Below are positions 35,794 to 45,244 of a stretch of DNA of 64,000 bases, piece after piece. The notes beneath the pieces were generated by a model, which made no database searches, was not told where the DNA came from, and saw only the letters and a program-made list of their open reading frames with translations. Within the stretch, counting starts at the first letter, position 1. Each line of letters opens with the position of its first letter. The stretch comes from Promethearchaeota archaeon (GTDB lineage Archaea > Asgardarchaeota > Lokiarchaeia > Sigyniarchaeales > Promethearchaeaceae): the NCBI GenBank assembly GCA_016933055.1, contig JAFGBS010000002.1, positions 124,001-188,000 of the forward strand. Direction: 5' to 3'. Position numbers and translations under genes: made by a program.

Positions 35794-36994
35794 GATCGCC
35801 ATCGTGCTGCATGCACGTCACCCTACACTTCCCATATATGATAAAGAGGAATTTGAGGGATTAGCGAAAGCAGCGGGATATACAATCATAAAATGGTATT
35901 CTCAAAATTTGAAAAAAATCAACTCCAAATATCTTATCGGTGTTGGAAAACTAGAAGAGATAGTTCAGAACCAATCTGGAGATTTCGAAGGCCATCGGGA
36001 TGACTTTGCAACTCGAATAGAAAAGCGAAGAGAGGAAGACTTTGTTTATTTATTTTTGAACAGATTAAAACCTAATCAAATACGGAACTTGTCTGCCGTA
36101 TTGAAGACCAAAGTCATTGATCGGGATTTGTTGATCTTGGAAATATTCGAGGCTCATGCCACTACTCGTGAGGCAAACATCCAAATTAAGCTTGCACGGT
36201 TATTTTTAGAATCGACCCGAAAACAAAAAGAATTGTCGGATAAATTAGTAACTGAACGGCAAGGGCGGGATTTCATGGGCAAAGGATATGGTGCTTTTGA
36301 AGCTTATCGACGTTCTTTCAAAGAACAAAGAAAAAATTTGGTGAATGAATTAGAAGTGATACGTAAACAACGTGATCTTCGTAGAAATGCCCGTAGAGAT
36401 GTATATAATGTGTCAATTGTGGGGTATACCAATGCAGGGAAGACAACTCTATTAAATACGATGAAAGGGGCGGAATTAGATACTAAAGATAGCCCGTTTA
36501 CTACTGTTTCGAGTGTAACCCGAAATCTTACAGTGAACGGAGAAGAATTGACGATTTCGGATAGTGTTGGATTCGTTTATGACATTCCTCACGAAATTAT
36601 TGAAGCATTTTTGTCTACTTTAGAGGAAGTGGCTTTTGCAGATTGTATAATTCTCACACTGGATATATCTGATGCATTAGAAGAGATTTTCCAAAAATTA
36701 CAAACCACTTTTCAAGTACTAGTCAAAATTGGTGCATACAATATTCCTGTAGTGTATTTTATGAATAAAGTAGATAAACTTGATACGGAAACCTTCACGA
36801 GAAAACAAGCACAACTTTTGGAAATTATTCCAGAGGATTCAGTAATGTTTTTTGGATCCGCTTTAGAGGAGGAAACTGCCGAACAATTATGTCAAAAACT
36901 CTATGAGATTAAGAACTCTCTTACACCCTCAACACGAGTATTATCCCAAGAGTCCTTAAGTGCTATGGTTGAAAGAATTAAAGTTCTACTTTAA
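35774..36994 (+). CDS. hflX: HflX-family ribosome-associated GTPase
   Basis: About 406 aa from ATG 35774, chosen because GGAG lies six bases upstream; the track's ATG 35708 would overlap MBF1 by 86 bp. The N-terminal HflX domain shows KYLIGVGKLEEI, the glycine-rich helical linker GKGYGAFEAYRRSFKEQRK, and the G domain has GYTNAGKT (about 217), DSVGFVYD (about 262) and MNKVDKLD (about 330). HflX splits or rescues stalled ribosomes. The overlap with mbf1 implies coupled translation. Confidence 0.93.
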   Translation: MSNGRNKIAIVLHARHPTLPIYDKEEFEGLAKAAGYTIIKWYSQNLKKINSKYLIGVGKLEEIVQNQSGDFEGHRDDFATRIEKRREEDFVYLFLNRLKPNQIRNLSAVLKTKVIDRDLLILEIFEAHATTREANIQIKLARLFLESTRKQKELSDKLVTERQGRDFMGKGYGAFEAYRRSFKEQRKNLVNELEVIRKQRDLRRNARRDVYNVSIVGYTNAGKTTLLNTMKGAELDTKDSPFTTVSSVTRNLTVNGEELTISDSVGFVYDIPHEIIEAFLSTLEEVAFADCIILTLDISDALEEIFQKLQTTFQVLVKIGAYNIPVVYFMNKVDKLDTETFTRKQAQLLEIIPEDSVMFFGSALEEETAEQLCQKLYEIKNSLTPSTRVLSQESLSAMVERIKVLL

Positions 36995-37060
36995 ATGACC
37001 ATTGATTACTTTGTCATTTGAGATTCTGAATGCATAGTTTATAAAAAAAAAAATACAGTT

Positions 37061-37519
37061 TTATGCATTTACTCGCGAATATTGCCGAGCAAGACGTTTT
37101 ACATTCACTTTTCGCTTCAAGGGTGGCACATTCTGGTGATTTCTAAGAATGGTGTATAGTAAATAAAATCCGAGCGCCTCTACACCGATTACAATACAGT
37201 TTATCCAAAAATATGACATAGCAAGGCCAACCAGGGCACCAATCAAGGTGAGAACTGTCAAAAATACCACAGCACCTGGACCATCTCGTTTAACTTCTAA
37301 GTTTAAATACTCTAATATGATTGTTTCTAATCCTAAATAGATACGGTTAGCTATTAATGCCATAAAGAAAGCCCATCCGACCATAACTGCGGATGAAACT
37401 CCCAGCATGACAAAAGGATAATAAATAAGTGTAAAAGCAATTGTACCCACTGTAACATGCCCAATTGCTATTAAATCTAATACAGCCATTTCTTTTTGTA
37501 CAGTCACGGATGATGACAA
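37061..37519 (-). CDS. Four-TM membrane protein, unknown function
   Basis: A 152-aa protein with about four hydrophobic helices (residues ~12-32, 36-58, 80-103 and 105-124) and a basic C-terminus (KRKVNVKRLARQYSR). No family recognised. Convergent with hflX. Confidence 0.65.
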   Translation of the reverse strand: MSSSVTVQKEMAVLDLIAIGHVTVGTIAFTLIYYPFVMLGVSSAVMVGWAFFMALIANRIYLGLETIILEYLNLEVKRDGPGAVVFLTVLTLIGALVGLAMSYFWINCIVIGVEALGFYLLYTILRNHQNVPPLKRKVNVKRLARQYSRVNA

Positions 37520-37588
37520 TTTTTTCCCTCCTATCGGGTAATATGAAATGGATAGATATAGGCTTTTTAGACTCCATATGTTAGTAAT

Positions 37589-37876
37589 TCATAATGGAAT
37601 GGTCCATACATGCTTCTTTTTTCGTTTTCTCCCTTTTTTAACAAATATTAATGTAGGTTTATTCAAATTGGATAAAACTGACTTCGTGGAATACAGATCT
37701 GATATATCTTGCTCTATGAAGTGATTTTCATCATCTTCGATTTCGATGAGGATTTCGGAATCATGTTTCTTACTATGATCCTGTTCCATTGGGTTGTCTA
37801 TTTGGCTCTCTTTCATGTAGGTGGGGGAACTGTTGTTTCGGAAAGATTTTTTCTTTTTTGTAACCAAATGACTCAT
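37589..37876 (-). CDS. Short charged protein, weakly supported
   Basis: A 95-aa ORF with basic ends (VTKKKKSFRNN, GRKRKKKHVW) and an acidic centre (ILIEIEDDENHFIEQD). It has no recognisable domain, and a 63-aa ORF opposes it. The codon choice looks similar to its neighbours, but coding status is uncertain. Confidence 0.35.
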   Translation of the reverse strand: MSHLVTKKKKSFRNNSSPTYMKESQIDNPMEQDHSKKHDSEILIEIEDDENHFIEQDISDLYSTKSVLSNLNKPTLIFVKKGRKRKKKHVWTIPL

Positions 37877-38149
37877 ATTCCGTCTTTTTCTCCATTATAG
37901 AGGTATTTGAGCTATGTAAGAATTTTGATATAGCTCTATCCATTTTCTAATAAATATAGTTAGAGTGGCAATATAAATCCATCCTTATTGTTTTTTATGT
38001 TTTTTCCCGAAACTCTCCAAAATTTAGAGCTTTATATAGAATATTAGGGAAATTATTGTTTGTATAGGAACTTATCTAACTAATAAAGAATATATCATAA
38101 TATTGATAGACCTTTATCAAAAAATAAAAATAAAAGCATCCAACTCTTA

Positions 38150-39052
38150 TTGATACACGTGTCCCTAGAAAAATCCCGAAGATTAAAACGAAAGGACGAG
38201 AAAGACAAAGAGATAAAACACCTCAATTGGCTGCAACAGAGAATTTTAGAATTATTGTGGGAACAAAGAGGGTTATACGGTCAAGAAATTGCCGATATCT
38301 TGTCATATAAACATGTCGATGAGGAAAAAATACGTTCTGGACAACTCTACCCTGCTTTACGAAGGCTCGAAAAAGTGGGACTGGTTAAATCTGAAGAGAA
38401 AAAAATCGAAAACATTAAACATGTGATTTACTCCATTACCAAATTGGGAGAAATTGAAATTCAAAAGCAATTCGCCATATTTTTTCATTTAATGGAGGTT
38501 AGCATTGGGAAAAAATTAACACAAATCCTTGAAAACCTTAATCAGAATTTAGATTTTTCCGATAAATTATGTGTGGATTTATCTAATCGTTTACTCGATC
38601 CAGTTACACTCAAATTAGCGGAATTTGTAAAACCCGATGGAAGATATATTATTCGCAAGGATAGTTATTTTGATGCAGACCTTTCAGAACTTCTAAAGAA
38701 AAGGATTATTACATTCAACCATCAACACGTTATTTCTGTAAAAGATCGAGATAAAATTACTAGTCGTAATGTGGATATCGCAATTGCTGTATTCACTCTT
38801 CACGAAGATGATTCTAATTGGATTTTACCGAAGATGAAAGAAATACTCCGAAACGACGGGTATGGGGTGATTATTGATTTAGTTGGTTTAGAGGATCATA
38901 TTATTGAGAAAATCGTATGTGAAAACTTATCCAACCATCAGAGGATAGGGATTGATGTGGAGGAAATGAAAGAGCAGCTGTCACGACATGGGTTTAATAT
39001 CATAAACGAGACTACTATAAACGGGATAATAACCCTAATCTTTCAAAATTAA
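38150..39052 (+). CDS. PadR-type regulator fused to a degenerate methyltransferase-like domain
   Basis: A 300-aa fusion. Residues about 22-110 form a PadR-like winged helix: RILELLWEQRGLYGQEIADIL and SGQLYPALRRLEKVGLVKSEE are characteristic. Residues about 140-300 resemble the C-terminal half of a class I methyltransferase (AIAVFTLHEDDSNWILPKMKEILRNDGYGVIID), but no glycine-rich SAM motif I is visible. It may sense a ligand through the remnant fold. Start TTG 38150 or GTG 38159. It is 16 bp upstream of a GNAT gene. Confidence 0.72.
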   Translation: MIHVSLEKSRRLKRKDEKDKEIKHLNWLQQRILELLWEQRGLYGQEIADILSYKHVDEEKIRSGQLYPALRRLEKVGLVKSEEKKIENIKHVIYSITKLGEIEIQKQFAIFFHLMEVSIGKKLTQILENLNQNLDFSDKLCVDLSNRLLDPVTLKLAEFVKPDGRYIIRKDSYFDADLSELLKKRIITFNHQHVISVKDRDKITSRNVDIAIAVFTLHEDDSNWILPKMKEILRNDGYGVIIDLVGLEDHIIEKIVCENLSNHQRIGIDVEEMKEQLSRHGFNIINETTINGIITLIFQN

Positions 39053-39095
39053 GACTAGAAGATCTGCATTGTATAAAAACGAGAAAGTTTTTCAT

Positions 39096-39623
39096 ATGTC
39101 AGTTAAGTTTCGAATAGCAACTATTGAAGACATTTATGCAATCTCATCTGTTCATGTTAAGAGTTGGCAATCTACTTATCTGGATATTTTTCCCGCAGAA
39201 CAATTGAATGCGGTTTCGATCGAACAAGTTGCAGATAACTGGACCAAAATAATTAAGATCCAAAACAAGAAATCCATTGTCTATGTTGCGGATGATTCTG
39301 TGGCTGGAATTGTTGGATTCCTAAAGGGCGGAAAACCTGAGGATTTGTCTTCATATGATTGTGAGATCAGTGCCATTTATATCCTGCGTGAATTCCAACG
39401 AAAAGGTATAGGGCGTCAATTAGTACGAAAAGCTATAGAATATTTCATCTCACAACAATGGAAAACTATGATTGTGTGGACTTTGATAAATAACCCCTAT
39501 CGAAGGTTCTATGATCTGTTAGGGGGAGAACCTCGAGAAACTAAAAACTATAAAAAATGGAATACAAATCATGAATTGATCGGATACACGTGGGAGAACA
39601 TACAAGAAATATTGGTTTCCTAA
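39096..39623 (+). CDS. GNAT-family N-acetyltransferase
   Basis: About 175 aa from ATG 39096 (MSVKFRIATIED is the usual GNAT opening; the track starts nine codons earlier). The acetyl-CoA loop is in YILREFQRKGIGRQLVRKAIEYF, with the Q/R-x-x-G-x-G/A signature, and the WTLINNPYRRFYDLLGGEPRE segment closes the fold. Probably acetylates a small molecule or protein N-terminus; target unknown. Same strand as the PadR fusion and the next methyltransferase. Confidence 0.85.
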   Translation: MSVKFRIATIEDIYAISSVHVKSWQSTYLDIFPAEQLNAVSIEQVADNWTKIIKIQNKKSIVYVADDSVAGIVGFLKGGKPEDLSSYDCEISAIYILREFQRKGIGRQLVRKAIEYFISQQWKTMIVWTLINNPYRRFYDLLGGEPRETKNYKKWNTNHELIGYTWENIQEILVS

Positions 39624-39713
39624 TAATTCTAAAAAATCACGCAAATACTTTTTAAAATCCATGGTATAAACGAATTACAAGAACTTATTTTCCAATCTGA
39701 TTTTGATCCTTAT

Positions 39714-40304
39714 ATGTTTCACAATATTTCCCAAAAAATTCTGTCCCGCATGACCTATTTAGAAGGTTTAGATACTCTTGAACGGGAAAATGGAACTGCT
39801 CGTGAAAAGCGATTGCGACAAATTGTACCGGAAACGGGTAAATTTATTACACTATTAGCAAGAATTGCTCCCACTGGTCGACTTATCGAAATCGGCACTA
39901 GTGCAGCATATTCGACATTGTGGTTGTCTTTAGCAGCAAAAGAACGGGGACAAAAAATCGAGACATTTGAAAACAATATTGAAAAATATAATCTTGCATT
40001 AGAAACAGTAAAAGTGACCGAGACACAGGAACATATTGATATTAATTTTGCAAACGCTTTGGAAATCATGTCTACATTCCGAGATATCGCATTCTGTTTT
40101 TTGGATGCTGAAAAATGGGATTATAATGAATACTATAAATCGTTAATCCCCCACTTGGTAAGTGGAGGTATACTCGCTGTAGATAATGTAATCAGCCATT
40201 ATGAAGAAGCGAGACCTATGTTGAATAGAGCACTTCAAGACCCTCTAGTGGATAGCGTTATAATTCCCATCGGAAGGGGTATTCTTATGAGCCGAAAAAT
40301 ATGA
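39714..40304 (+). CDS. Class I O-methyltransferase (caffeoyl-CoA type fold)
   Basis: A 196-aa methyltransferase. LIEIGTSAAYSTLWLSLA (about residues 58-75) is motif I of the O-methyltransferase_3 family, IETFENN is the acidic motif II, and FCFLDAEKWDYNEYYKSLIPHLVSGGILAVDNVI (about 126-160) is the metal/substrate region with Asp residues typical of these divalent-metal enzymes. The acceptor is unknown. Confidence 0.85.
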   Translation: MFHNISQKILSRMTYLEGLDTLERENGTAREKRLRQIVPETGKFITLLARIAPTGRLIEIGTSAAYSTLWLSLAAKERGQKIETFENNIEKYNLALETVKVTETQEHIDINFANALEIMSTFRDIAFCFLDAEKWDYNEYYKSLIPHLVSGGILAVDNVISHYEEARPMLNRALQDPLVDSVIIPIGRGILMSRKI

Positions 40305-40411
40305 TTTGATGGTTATTTCCTACATTTTTCTCAAATGTTCACTATTCAACAGCTGATACTTTTAGGATTCCGTTGCTTTGATAATAACTATAGATCTATA
40401 GGAGCTATAAA

Positions 40412-41068
40412 ATGTCACAAAAAGTTAATGCTAATGGATTACGATGGATGATTTGGACTATTATCATCATCATCATTATTACCATTGGGCTTGCATGGGT
40501 TTTTTACTCTTTGAGAGAACCCTATGAATTTTTCCAGGAAACCATCTCCATGTTAGGAGGACTACATACTGAAAATGGATATAACAATTTTCCATCTTAT
40601 GCAATTTTTACATTCGGGTTTTTGTCAGTGTCCGTGTTGGCTTTGGTTACGGGAATTGTCTACATAACAAATTACGTAGATTTTAATTATGCGATCTTTA
40701 AAGGCGTGTTAATGATTTTTATCGCTGTTGGTACATTCGGAACAGCTATAATGTATGATTTATTTCGATTAATCCATGGAATCGGTGCATTTGTGTTTAT
40801 CACCGCATTTGGGATATTTAATTTCGTCTGTCAAGTACTGCGTTTCGTTAGGAAACATGCAGAGAAACCAACGACACGAAAATGGGATTACTATGTCGAT
40901 TTTATCATGGTTATTATATTATTTATTACAATTGCAGCCCATTTCATGTTCACAGGAATGTACGAGTTTTTGGACATGTTCTCACGAATCTATGTCGCAA
41001 GCTCACAGAAGGTTTTACTTATTGTAATTATCATTACCGTGTTTTTCCTCGACCGAGACGATATGTAG
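40412..41068 (+). CDS. DUF998-like membrane protein, copy 1
   Basis: A 218-aa protein with six hydrophobic helices. YEFFQETISMLGG (about residues 36-48) and the closing FLDRDDM match its neighbour at 41149, and the overall pattern is that of DUF998 proteins. Function unknown. The short plus ORFs inside it are shadows. Confidence 0.75.
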   Translation: MSQKVNANGLRWMIWTIIIIIIITIGLAWVFYSLREPYEFFQETISMLGGLHTENGYNNFPSYAIFTFGFLSVSVLALVTGIVYITNYVDFNYAIFKGVLMIFIAVGTFGTAIMYDLFRLIHGIGAFVFITAFGIFNFVCQVLRFVRKHAEKPTTRKWDYYVDFIMVIILFITIAAHFMFTGMYEFLDMFSRIYVASSQKVLLIVIIITVFFLDRDDM

Positions 41069-41148
41069 GTAGTCCTTTTTTTTCTATCTTGTGTATTTTC
41101 AGTCGAGTAGTAACTATTTTATAGGTCTTTAATCAATACACACTTATA

Positions 41149-41838
41149 ATGTCTTCAAATCATCCTTGGATCACTTCAAGAGGTATGCGATGGGTATTTT
41201 GGAGCCTAGTTTTTTTGCTCCTTCTGACTATTGGTTTATGCATAGCCTTTTATCCCGAACCATATCAATTTTTTAAACAAACTATCAGTTCTCTGGGGGA
41301 AATTACTAGTTGGCCCAGCGGTCTTCCGAATCCCATTTCACAATGGATTTTTACAATAGGATTTTCTCTGTTAGGAATTGGGACGTTATTTATGATGATA
41401 GGCTATATTAATGTTAAAGGATTTTATTGTCCCAGTCTTAAAGTTCTATTTTTATTCGTGTTTTTCTTTGGAACGGTTGGAACAGCTTTCCCTTCAGATC
41501 ATCCCAATCCCACTTTTCGAATGTATCATTTTATTGGTGCAGCCTTGTTTGTTACGGGTTTTGGATTATTCAACTTTATCGCACAATTGCTTCGATTTAT
41601 TCGAAAGCACGTACCAAAACCAGCCGATAAAAAACTAAAGATAGATTATTATATTGATCTAATTTTCGTGATTTTGGTGTTCGTTGCGATAGTTTGGTAT
41701 CTATTATCTGGTTTATTCGAAATGTTAGGTATTATAACACCATGGGTAGTACTGATATTCAATTTATATGTCTCTCAAAAAATATTGCTCATTGTGGGAT
41801 GTATTGCAGCATTTCTTCTTGATCTGGATGATATGTAA
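41149..41838 (+). CDS. DUF998-like membrane protein, copy 2
   Basis: A 229-aa six-helix protein, a tandem paralogue of the preceding gene: YQFFKQTISSLGE, LLRFIRKH and the terminal FLLDLDDM correspond position by position. The charged Asp-Asp-Met terminus is conserved in both. It arose by tandem duplication; both copies are intact. Confidence 0.75.
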   Translation: MSSNHPWITSRGMRWVFWSLVFLLLLTIGLCIAFYPEPYQFFKQTISSLGEITSWPSGLPNPISQWIFTIGFSLLGIGTLFMMIGYINVKGFYCPSLKVLFLFVFFFGTVGTAFPSDHPNPTFRMYHFIGAALFVTGFGLFNFIAQLLRFIRKHVPKPADKKLKIDYYIDLIFVILVFVAIVWYLLSGLFEMLGIITPWVVLIFNLYVSQKILLIVGCIAAFLLDLDDM

Positions 41839-41915
41839 TCCAATCAATTTTTCTCGTTCATTCAAGTTACTTAGGTAAAAGGACTAATACTGTTATGGAA
41901 ATATAGGTGTTTATT

Positions 41916-42914
41916 ATGGAAAATGGAAATCCTCCTATCATAACCAAAGATTTTGAAATGTATGAACCAGTTCTAATTCGTAATCCATGGTTAGGTGTCA
42001 TATTAGTGATGGTGTTTTATTTTCTCTTCCAACTCATACCTCAAGTTATTTTAGGATTAGTAGTTCAACCAATCTTTTTTGTTCTATACCCTTATGTTCC
42101 ACGAATTATTGAGTTTATATCTTTAGGGATTTTGTTATTGGTACTGATTCCTTTTGTATTTCGAATTCCGAACAATAATCAATCGTATGTGGAATACATG
42201 AAGGATATTAAAGTATCCACTACGAACGTCAAAGCGATTTTTGTGGGATTGATCACCATAGCGGTTGTATTTGTTTTAGGCTATGGTGCAGTATATCTGA
42301 GTGCAGTATTGTCAAAAATATATCTTGTCGAATGGAGAGGGTATAGTGAATTAATACCTATTGAACCTAAAGTGAATTGGGATCCGACTTATTTATTGGA
42401 TCCTTATGCATCCATGAATATATATTACGCTTTAACTCCAGGTATTATGGAAGAACTGGCATTTCGGGGAATTATACTTAGTTTATTATTAAAAAAATAT
42501 AAAACCAAAACTGCTGTGGTGATAGATGGAGTACTATTTGGATTATATCACCTTTTGAATCTTTTATTTCCGACTATATACTATCTTTCTGGTGTAGAGG
42601 GTTGGACGCGCACGCTATACTTTGCAACCGTTCAGAGTGTAGCATTCCAAGTTGTATATGCCACTAGTTTAGGAATAGCATGGGCTTTGCTTTTTGTGAA
42701 ATCCAATAGCATTATTTCATGCATTCTCGGGCATTATCTAATTGATGCATTGGGAAATTTAGTGTTAATCCCGACGATAGCTTACTCATGGATATATTTT
42801 ATTTCCATTACAATATTGGGAATAGGTATTCTTCCAGCAATAATCGATATCCTTATAATCAATGTGTTTTATCGGAAAAAAGCTACTTCCCAATATCCAA
42901 CTTATTCGATTTAG
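41916..42914 (+). CDS. CPBP-family intramembrane metalloprotease
   Basis: About 332 aa from ATG 41916 (the track starts at GTG 41907). Eight or so hydrophobic segments surround the CPBP/Abi motifs: MEELAFRG (EExxxR, about residue 176), FGLYHLLN (about 211) and GHYLIDALGN (about 275) supply the Glu and His ligands of the zinc site. The family includes CAAX-processing protease Rce1 and bacteriocin-immunity proteins. The substrate is unknown; no prenylated GTPase is obvious in the window. Confidence 0.87.
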   Translation: MENGNPPIITKDFEMYEPVLIRNPWLGVILVMVFYFLFQLIPQVILGLVVQPIFFVLYPYVPRIIEFISLGILLLVLIPFVFRIPNNNQSYVEYMKDIKVSTTNVKAIFVGLITIAVVFVLGYGAVYLSAVLSKIYLVEWRGYSELIPIEPKVNWDPTYLLDPYASMNIYYALTPGIMEELAFRGIILSLLLKKYKTKTAVVIDGVLFGLYHLLNLLFPTIYYLSGVEGWTRTLYFATVQSVAFQVVYATSLGIAWALLFVKSNSIISCILGHYLIDALGNLVLIPTIAYSWIYFISITILGIGILPAIIDILIINVFYRKKATSQYPTYSI

Positions 42915-42955
42915 CTATTTTTTTTCTAATTTTATTCCCTTTGACGAAAGTACCC

Positions 42956-43957
42956 TTAATTCTTTTTTATTCCTTGCAATCGTTCCAATTTTTCTATTCT
43001 GGAAGAAAATGGCTGTAGGTTCACCAAAATATCAGGGTAGGGTCGAAAATAAGTTTGGGAGTGTAAATATTCTTCCTCAAAGCGTATGATCCAATTACGA
43101 ATAATATGCAAGCATACACTTAATGGAAAGACCCCGTGACGAAAAGCTTCAATCTCCTCAATAAAGAATTGTTTTTCTTCGCTTCCGATTTTTTCTTTGA
43201 AATAGCCTAGTGCATGATAGAGTACATTTATGTTTTGGGTATACCGTGGCATATTGGATAAGGTTTTCAGAAGTAAGATTTCGTAATCCGCATAAATTTC
43301 TTCTATAGATTGCTTATCTTGGTTTGCAACTAATCGACCCATTAATCGCATTAAGTTTTGATCATATGCCATCAGCTGAAATTTATGTCTAGAATGATAA
43401 TCTATGAGATTTTGAATCGTCTTATCAGATTTGATCTCCCGAAATGCAGCTATAGTATAGATTTGCGTGATAAAATGTTCCCAAATTGCGGGATTTTCTA
43501 GACGATACTCATCAACAATCGGATACTCACCAAATGTATCTATTAGAATCCCTCCAAAGACGCCTGCAGATTTATCTCGGACATCTGCTTTATGAGAACC
43601 ACTATAAAGTTTTACTCCATCATATCCACAAGAAGGACTTTTGCCCTTCAGAATAAATCCGTCAATTTCGGGGAATTCAGATAACAAATTCTTTGAATAT
43701 TCAATCATTTTTTCAGTATAATCATTTTCGGTTGCAGGTTGGACTAGACGAATGGTTTTATCTATTTCCACAAGGCGAAGAGAGTCTCGAGGAACGCCCA
43801 ATCCAATCTCTTTCTCGGGGCAGTTAGTAACAAATTCGCACACTGATTTTAACCGATCTACTTTTTCACTACTGATAATTCCCGCGTTCCATCTGCAATA
43901 GTCAAAAGTAATGCAACGGGAGCAGAATAATTGCGGAGTCGGAAAACTATTACTCAT
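42956..43957 (-). CDS. DUF523-DUF1722 (YbgA-type) protein
   Basis: A 333-aa two-domain protein. The first half is DUF523: CRWNAGIISSEKV near residue 22, CPEKEIGLGVPRDSLRLVEID near 48 and the cysteine-containing KGKSPSCGYDGVKLY near 105. The second half is DUF1722: YHSRHKFQLMAYDQNLMRLMGRLV and a conserved helical continuation. The cysteines suggest an iron-sulfur or metal centre. The fusion is common; a role in DNA repair or thiouridine chemistry is only speculative. Confidence 0.88.
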   Translation of the reverse strand: MSNSFPTPQLFCSRCITFDYCRWNAGIISSEKVDRLKSVCEFVTNCPEKEIGLGVPRDSLRLVEIDKTIRLVQPATENDYTEKMIEYSKNLLSEFPEIDGFILKGKSPSCGYDGVKLYSGSHKADVRDKSAGVFGGILIDTFGEYPIVDEYRLENPAIWEHFITQIYTIAAFREIKSDKTIQNLIDYHSRHKFQLMAYDQNLMRLMGRLVANQDKQSIEEIYADYEILLLKTLSNMPRYTQNINVLYHALGYFKEKIGSEEKQFFIEEIEAFRHGVFPLSVCLHIIRNWIIRFEEEYLHSQTYFRPYPDILVNLQPFSSRIEKLERLQGIKKN

Positions 43958-44249
43958 ATTTCTTACATATACCTACCATGAAAAATAAAGCGACGGTTGT
44001 CAGAAATAAGTACCAATAATGATTCTTCGACAAAATGTTGCGAATTATATTTTTCAGTTACCATCTTATAGTGATAGTATTATGATTTTACTTTTTGCGG
44101 TTTCGGTTAGTTTTTCCCATGCAATGTTCATGCTTTCAAGAGATCCAAAACCCATTTCTAAATTTTCATTTTGGACATATTTTGATAAGAATTAATAGTC
44201 ATTTTATAGACCATATAAATTTTGAATAAATCTGTGGCATAAACTCAAA

Positions 44250-44669
44250 CTATGAAGGAGTAGTAAAGTTATTTCTTTTCATTTCTAGATCATGATGGAG
44301 TTTATCACATCTTCGGTACCATAGTTTTACATATTCCTCATGGGGAACAATTCTGGGTAATAAATCTAAGACAGTATGTATTCCCTCATCTAAACACCAT
44401 TGAACACATACTTCATAGGCTTCCCAGTCCAATTCTTCATATTCCCAATAAACTGGTATGGTTTTTTTGTCAAGCAGGTATAAAGCAAGAGCACGTGTGT
44501 GACCATCAACGAATATTGTTTTCCCATGTAGATTTTTAATTGGAATCGGCTCCTCCAGCATAGGTTTCATAGAATCTAGCCTATTTTGAATTTTTTGCAG
44601 TTTTTGTTCACTAATATATAATTGACTAGGTTGAATCTTGACTGTCTGTATTGGAAAAATCTCTACCAT
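44250..44669 (-). CDS. ParB/sulfiredoxin-like domain protein
   Basis: A 139-aa protein. FVDGHTRALALYLLDKKTIPVYW (about residues 52-74) is the GHxR-type motif of the ParB/Srx fold, and the preceding Pro-rich PIPIKNLHGK is the usual lead-in. No DNA-binding helix-turn-helix follows, so it is not a partition protein; small stand-alone forms of this fold have nuclease or kinase-like activities. Function unresolved. Confidence 0.75.
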   Translation of the reverse strand: MVEIFPIQTVKIQPSQLYISEQKLQKIQNRLDSMKPMLEEPIPIKNLHGKTIFVDGHTRALALYLLDKKTIPVYWEYEELDWEAYEVCVQWCLDEGIHTVLDLLPRIVPHEEYVKLWYRRCDKLHHDLEMKRNNFTTPS

Positions 44670-44771
44670 ATATGATAATAAGGAATTCTTTATTCATTAG
44701 ATTTATTGCATAAAAAATATTGTTAAGAAAAAATTTAATAGTATTAATTTGCTTTAACTGAATGATGTCTG

Positions 44772-45212
44772 ATGAATGATCAAGAAGATCAAAATTTACT
44801 GCGAGAAAAAATTGGAAAAAGAGGAAAGCGATTTATAATTGCAGGACTCTTTGTCCTTGTCGGTGGTATAGTTCTTTTTATTGTTGGAATTAGTGTTAAT
44901 GATTTTAACCTATCGCCAGCATTAGCAGTTCCTGGAGGATTTATGACGGTGATAGGGTTTGGTATAGCAGCTGTGGGTTTACAATTTCTCTTTGCATCGA
45001 AAACTGGGAAAATTACGAAATTTTTTGCTACAGAAACGGCTCCCGCAATGAAAACCACTTCAGAAGCAGTAACGGATGGTTTTGCTTCCGGTTTAAAAAA
45101 ACATGGAATGGGGATTGGTGAGAAAGAAGTCATAAAAGTGAAATGTCGAAATTGCGGCTATTTAGAGACGGAAGACGCCGAATTCTGCAGTAAATGCGGA
45201 CAACCCATGTAG
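44772..45212 (+). CDS. Two-TM protein with C-terminal zinc ribbon
   Basis: A 146-aa protein. A basic N-terminus is followed by two hydrophobic helices (about residues 21-42 and 53-77), an amphipathic linker, and a zinc ribbon CRNCGYLETEDAEFCSKCGQPM (about 125-146). The ribbon closely resembles those ending the GTPase and the Gly-rich membrane protein in this window. Start: ATG 44774 region as given by the track. Function unknown. Confidence 0.72.
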   Translation: MNDQEDQNLLREKIGKRGKRFIIAGLFVLVGGIVLFIVGISVNDFNLSPALAVPGGFMTVIGFGIAAVGLQFLFASKTGKITKFFATETAPAMKTTSEAVTDGFASGLKKHGMGIGEKEVIKVKCRNCGYLETEDAEFCSKCGQPM

Positions 45213-45244
45213 ATTAATTATTAATTTTGATTTTTTTATTTATC

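Noticed and set aside
44066-44155. 29-codon minus-strand ORF (MGFGSLESMNIAWEK...) in the gap before the ParB-like gene
   Set aside because: The peptide looks protein-like, but there is no ribosome-binding site and no family match, so the support is too weak.
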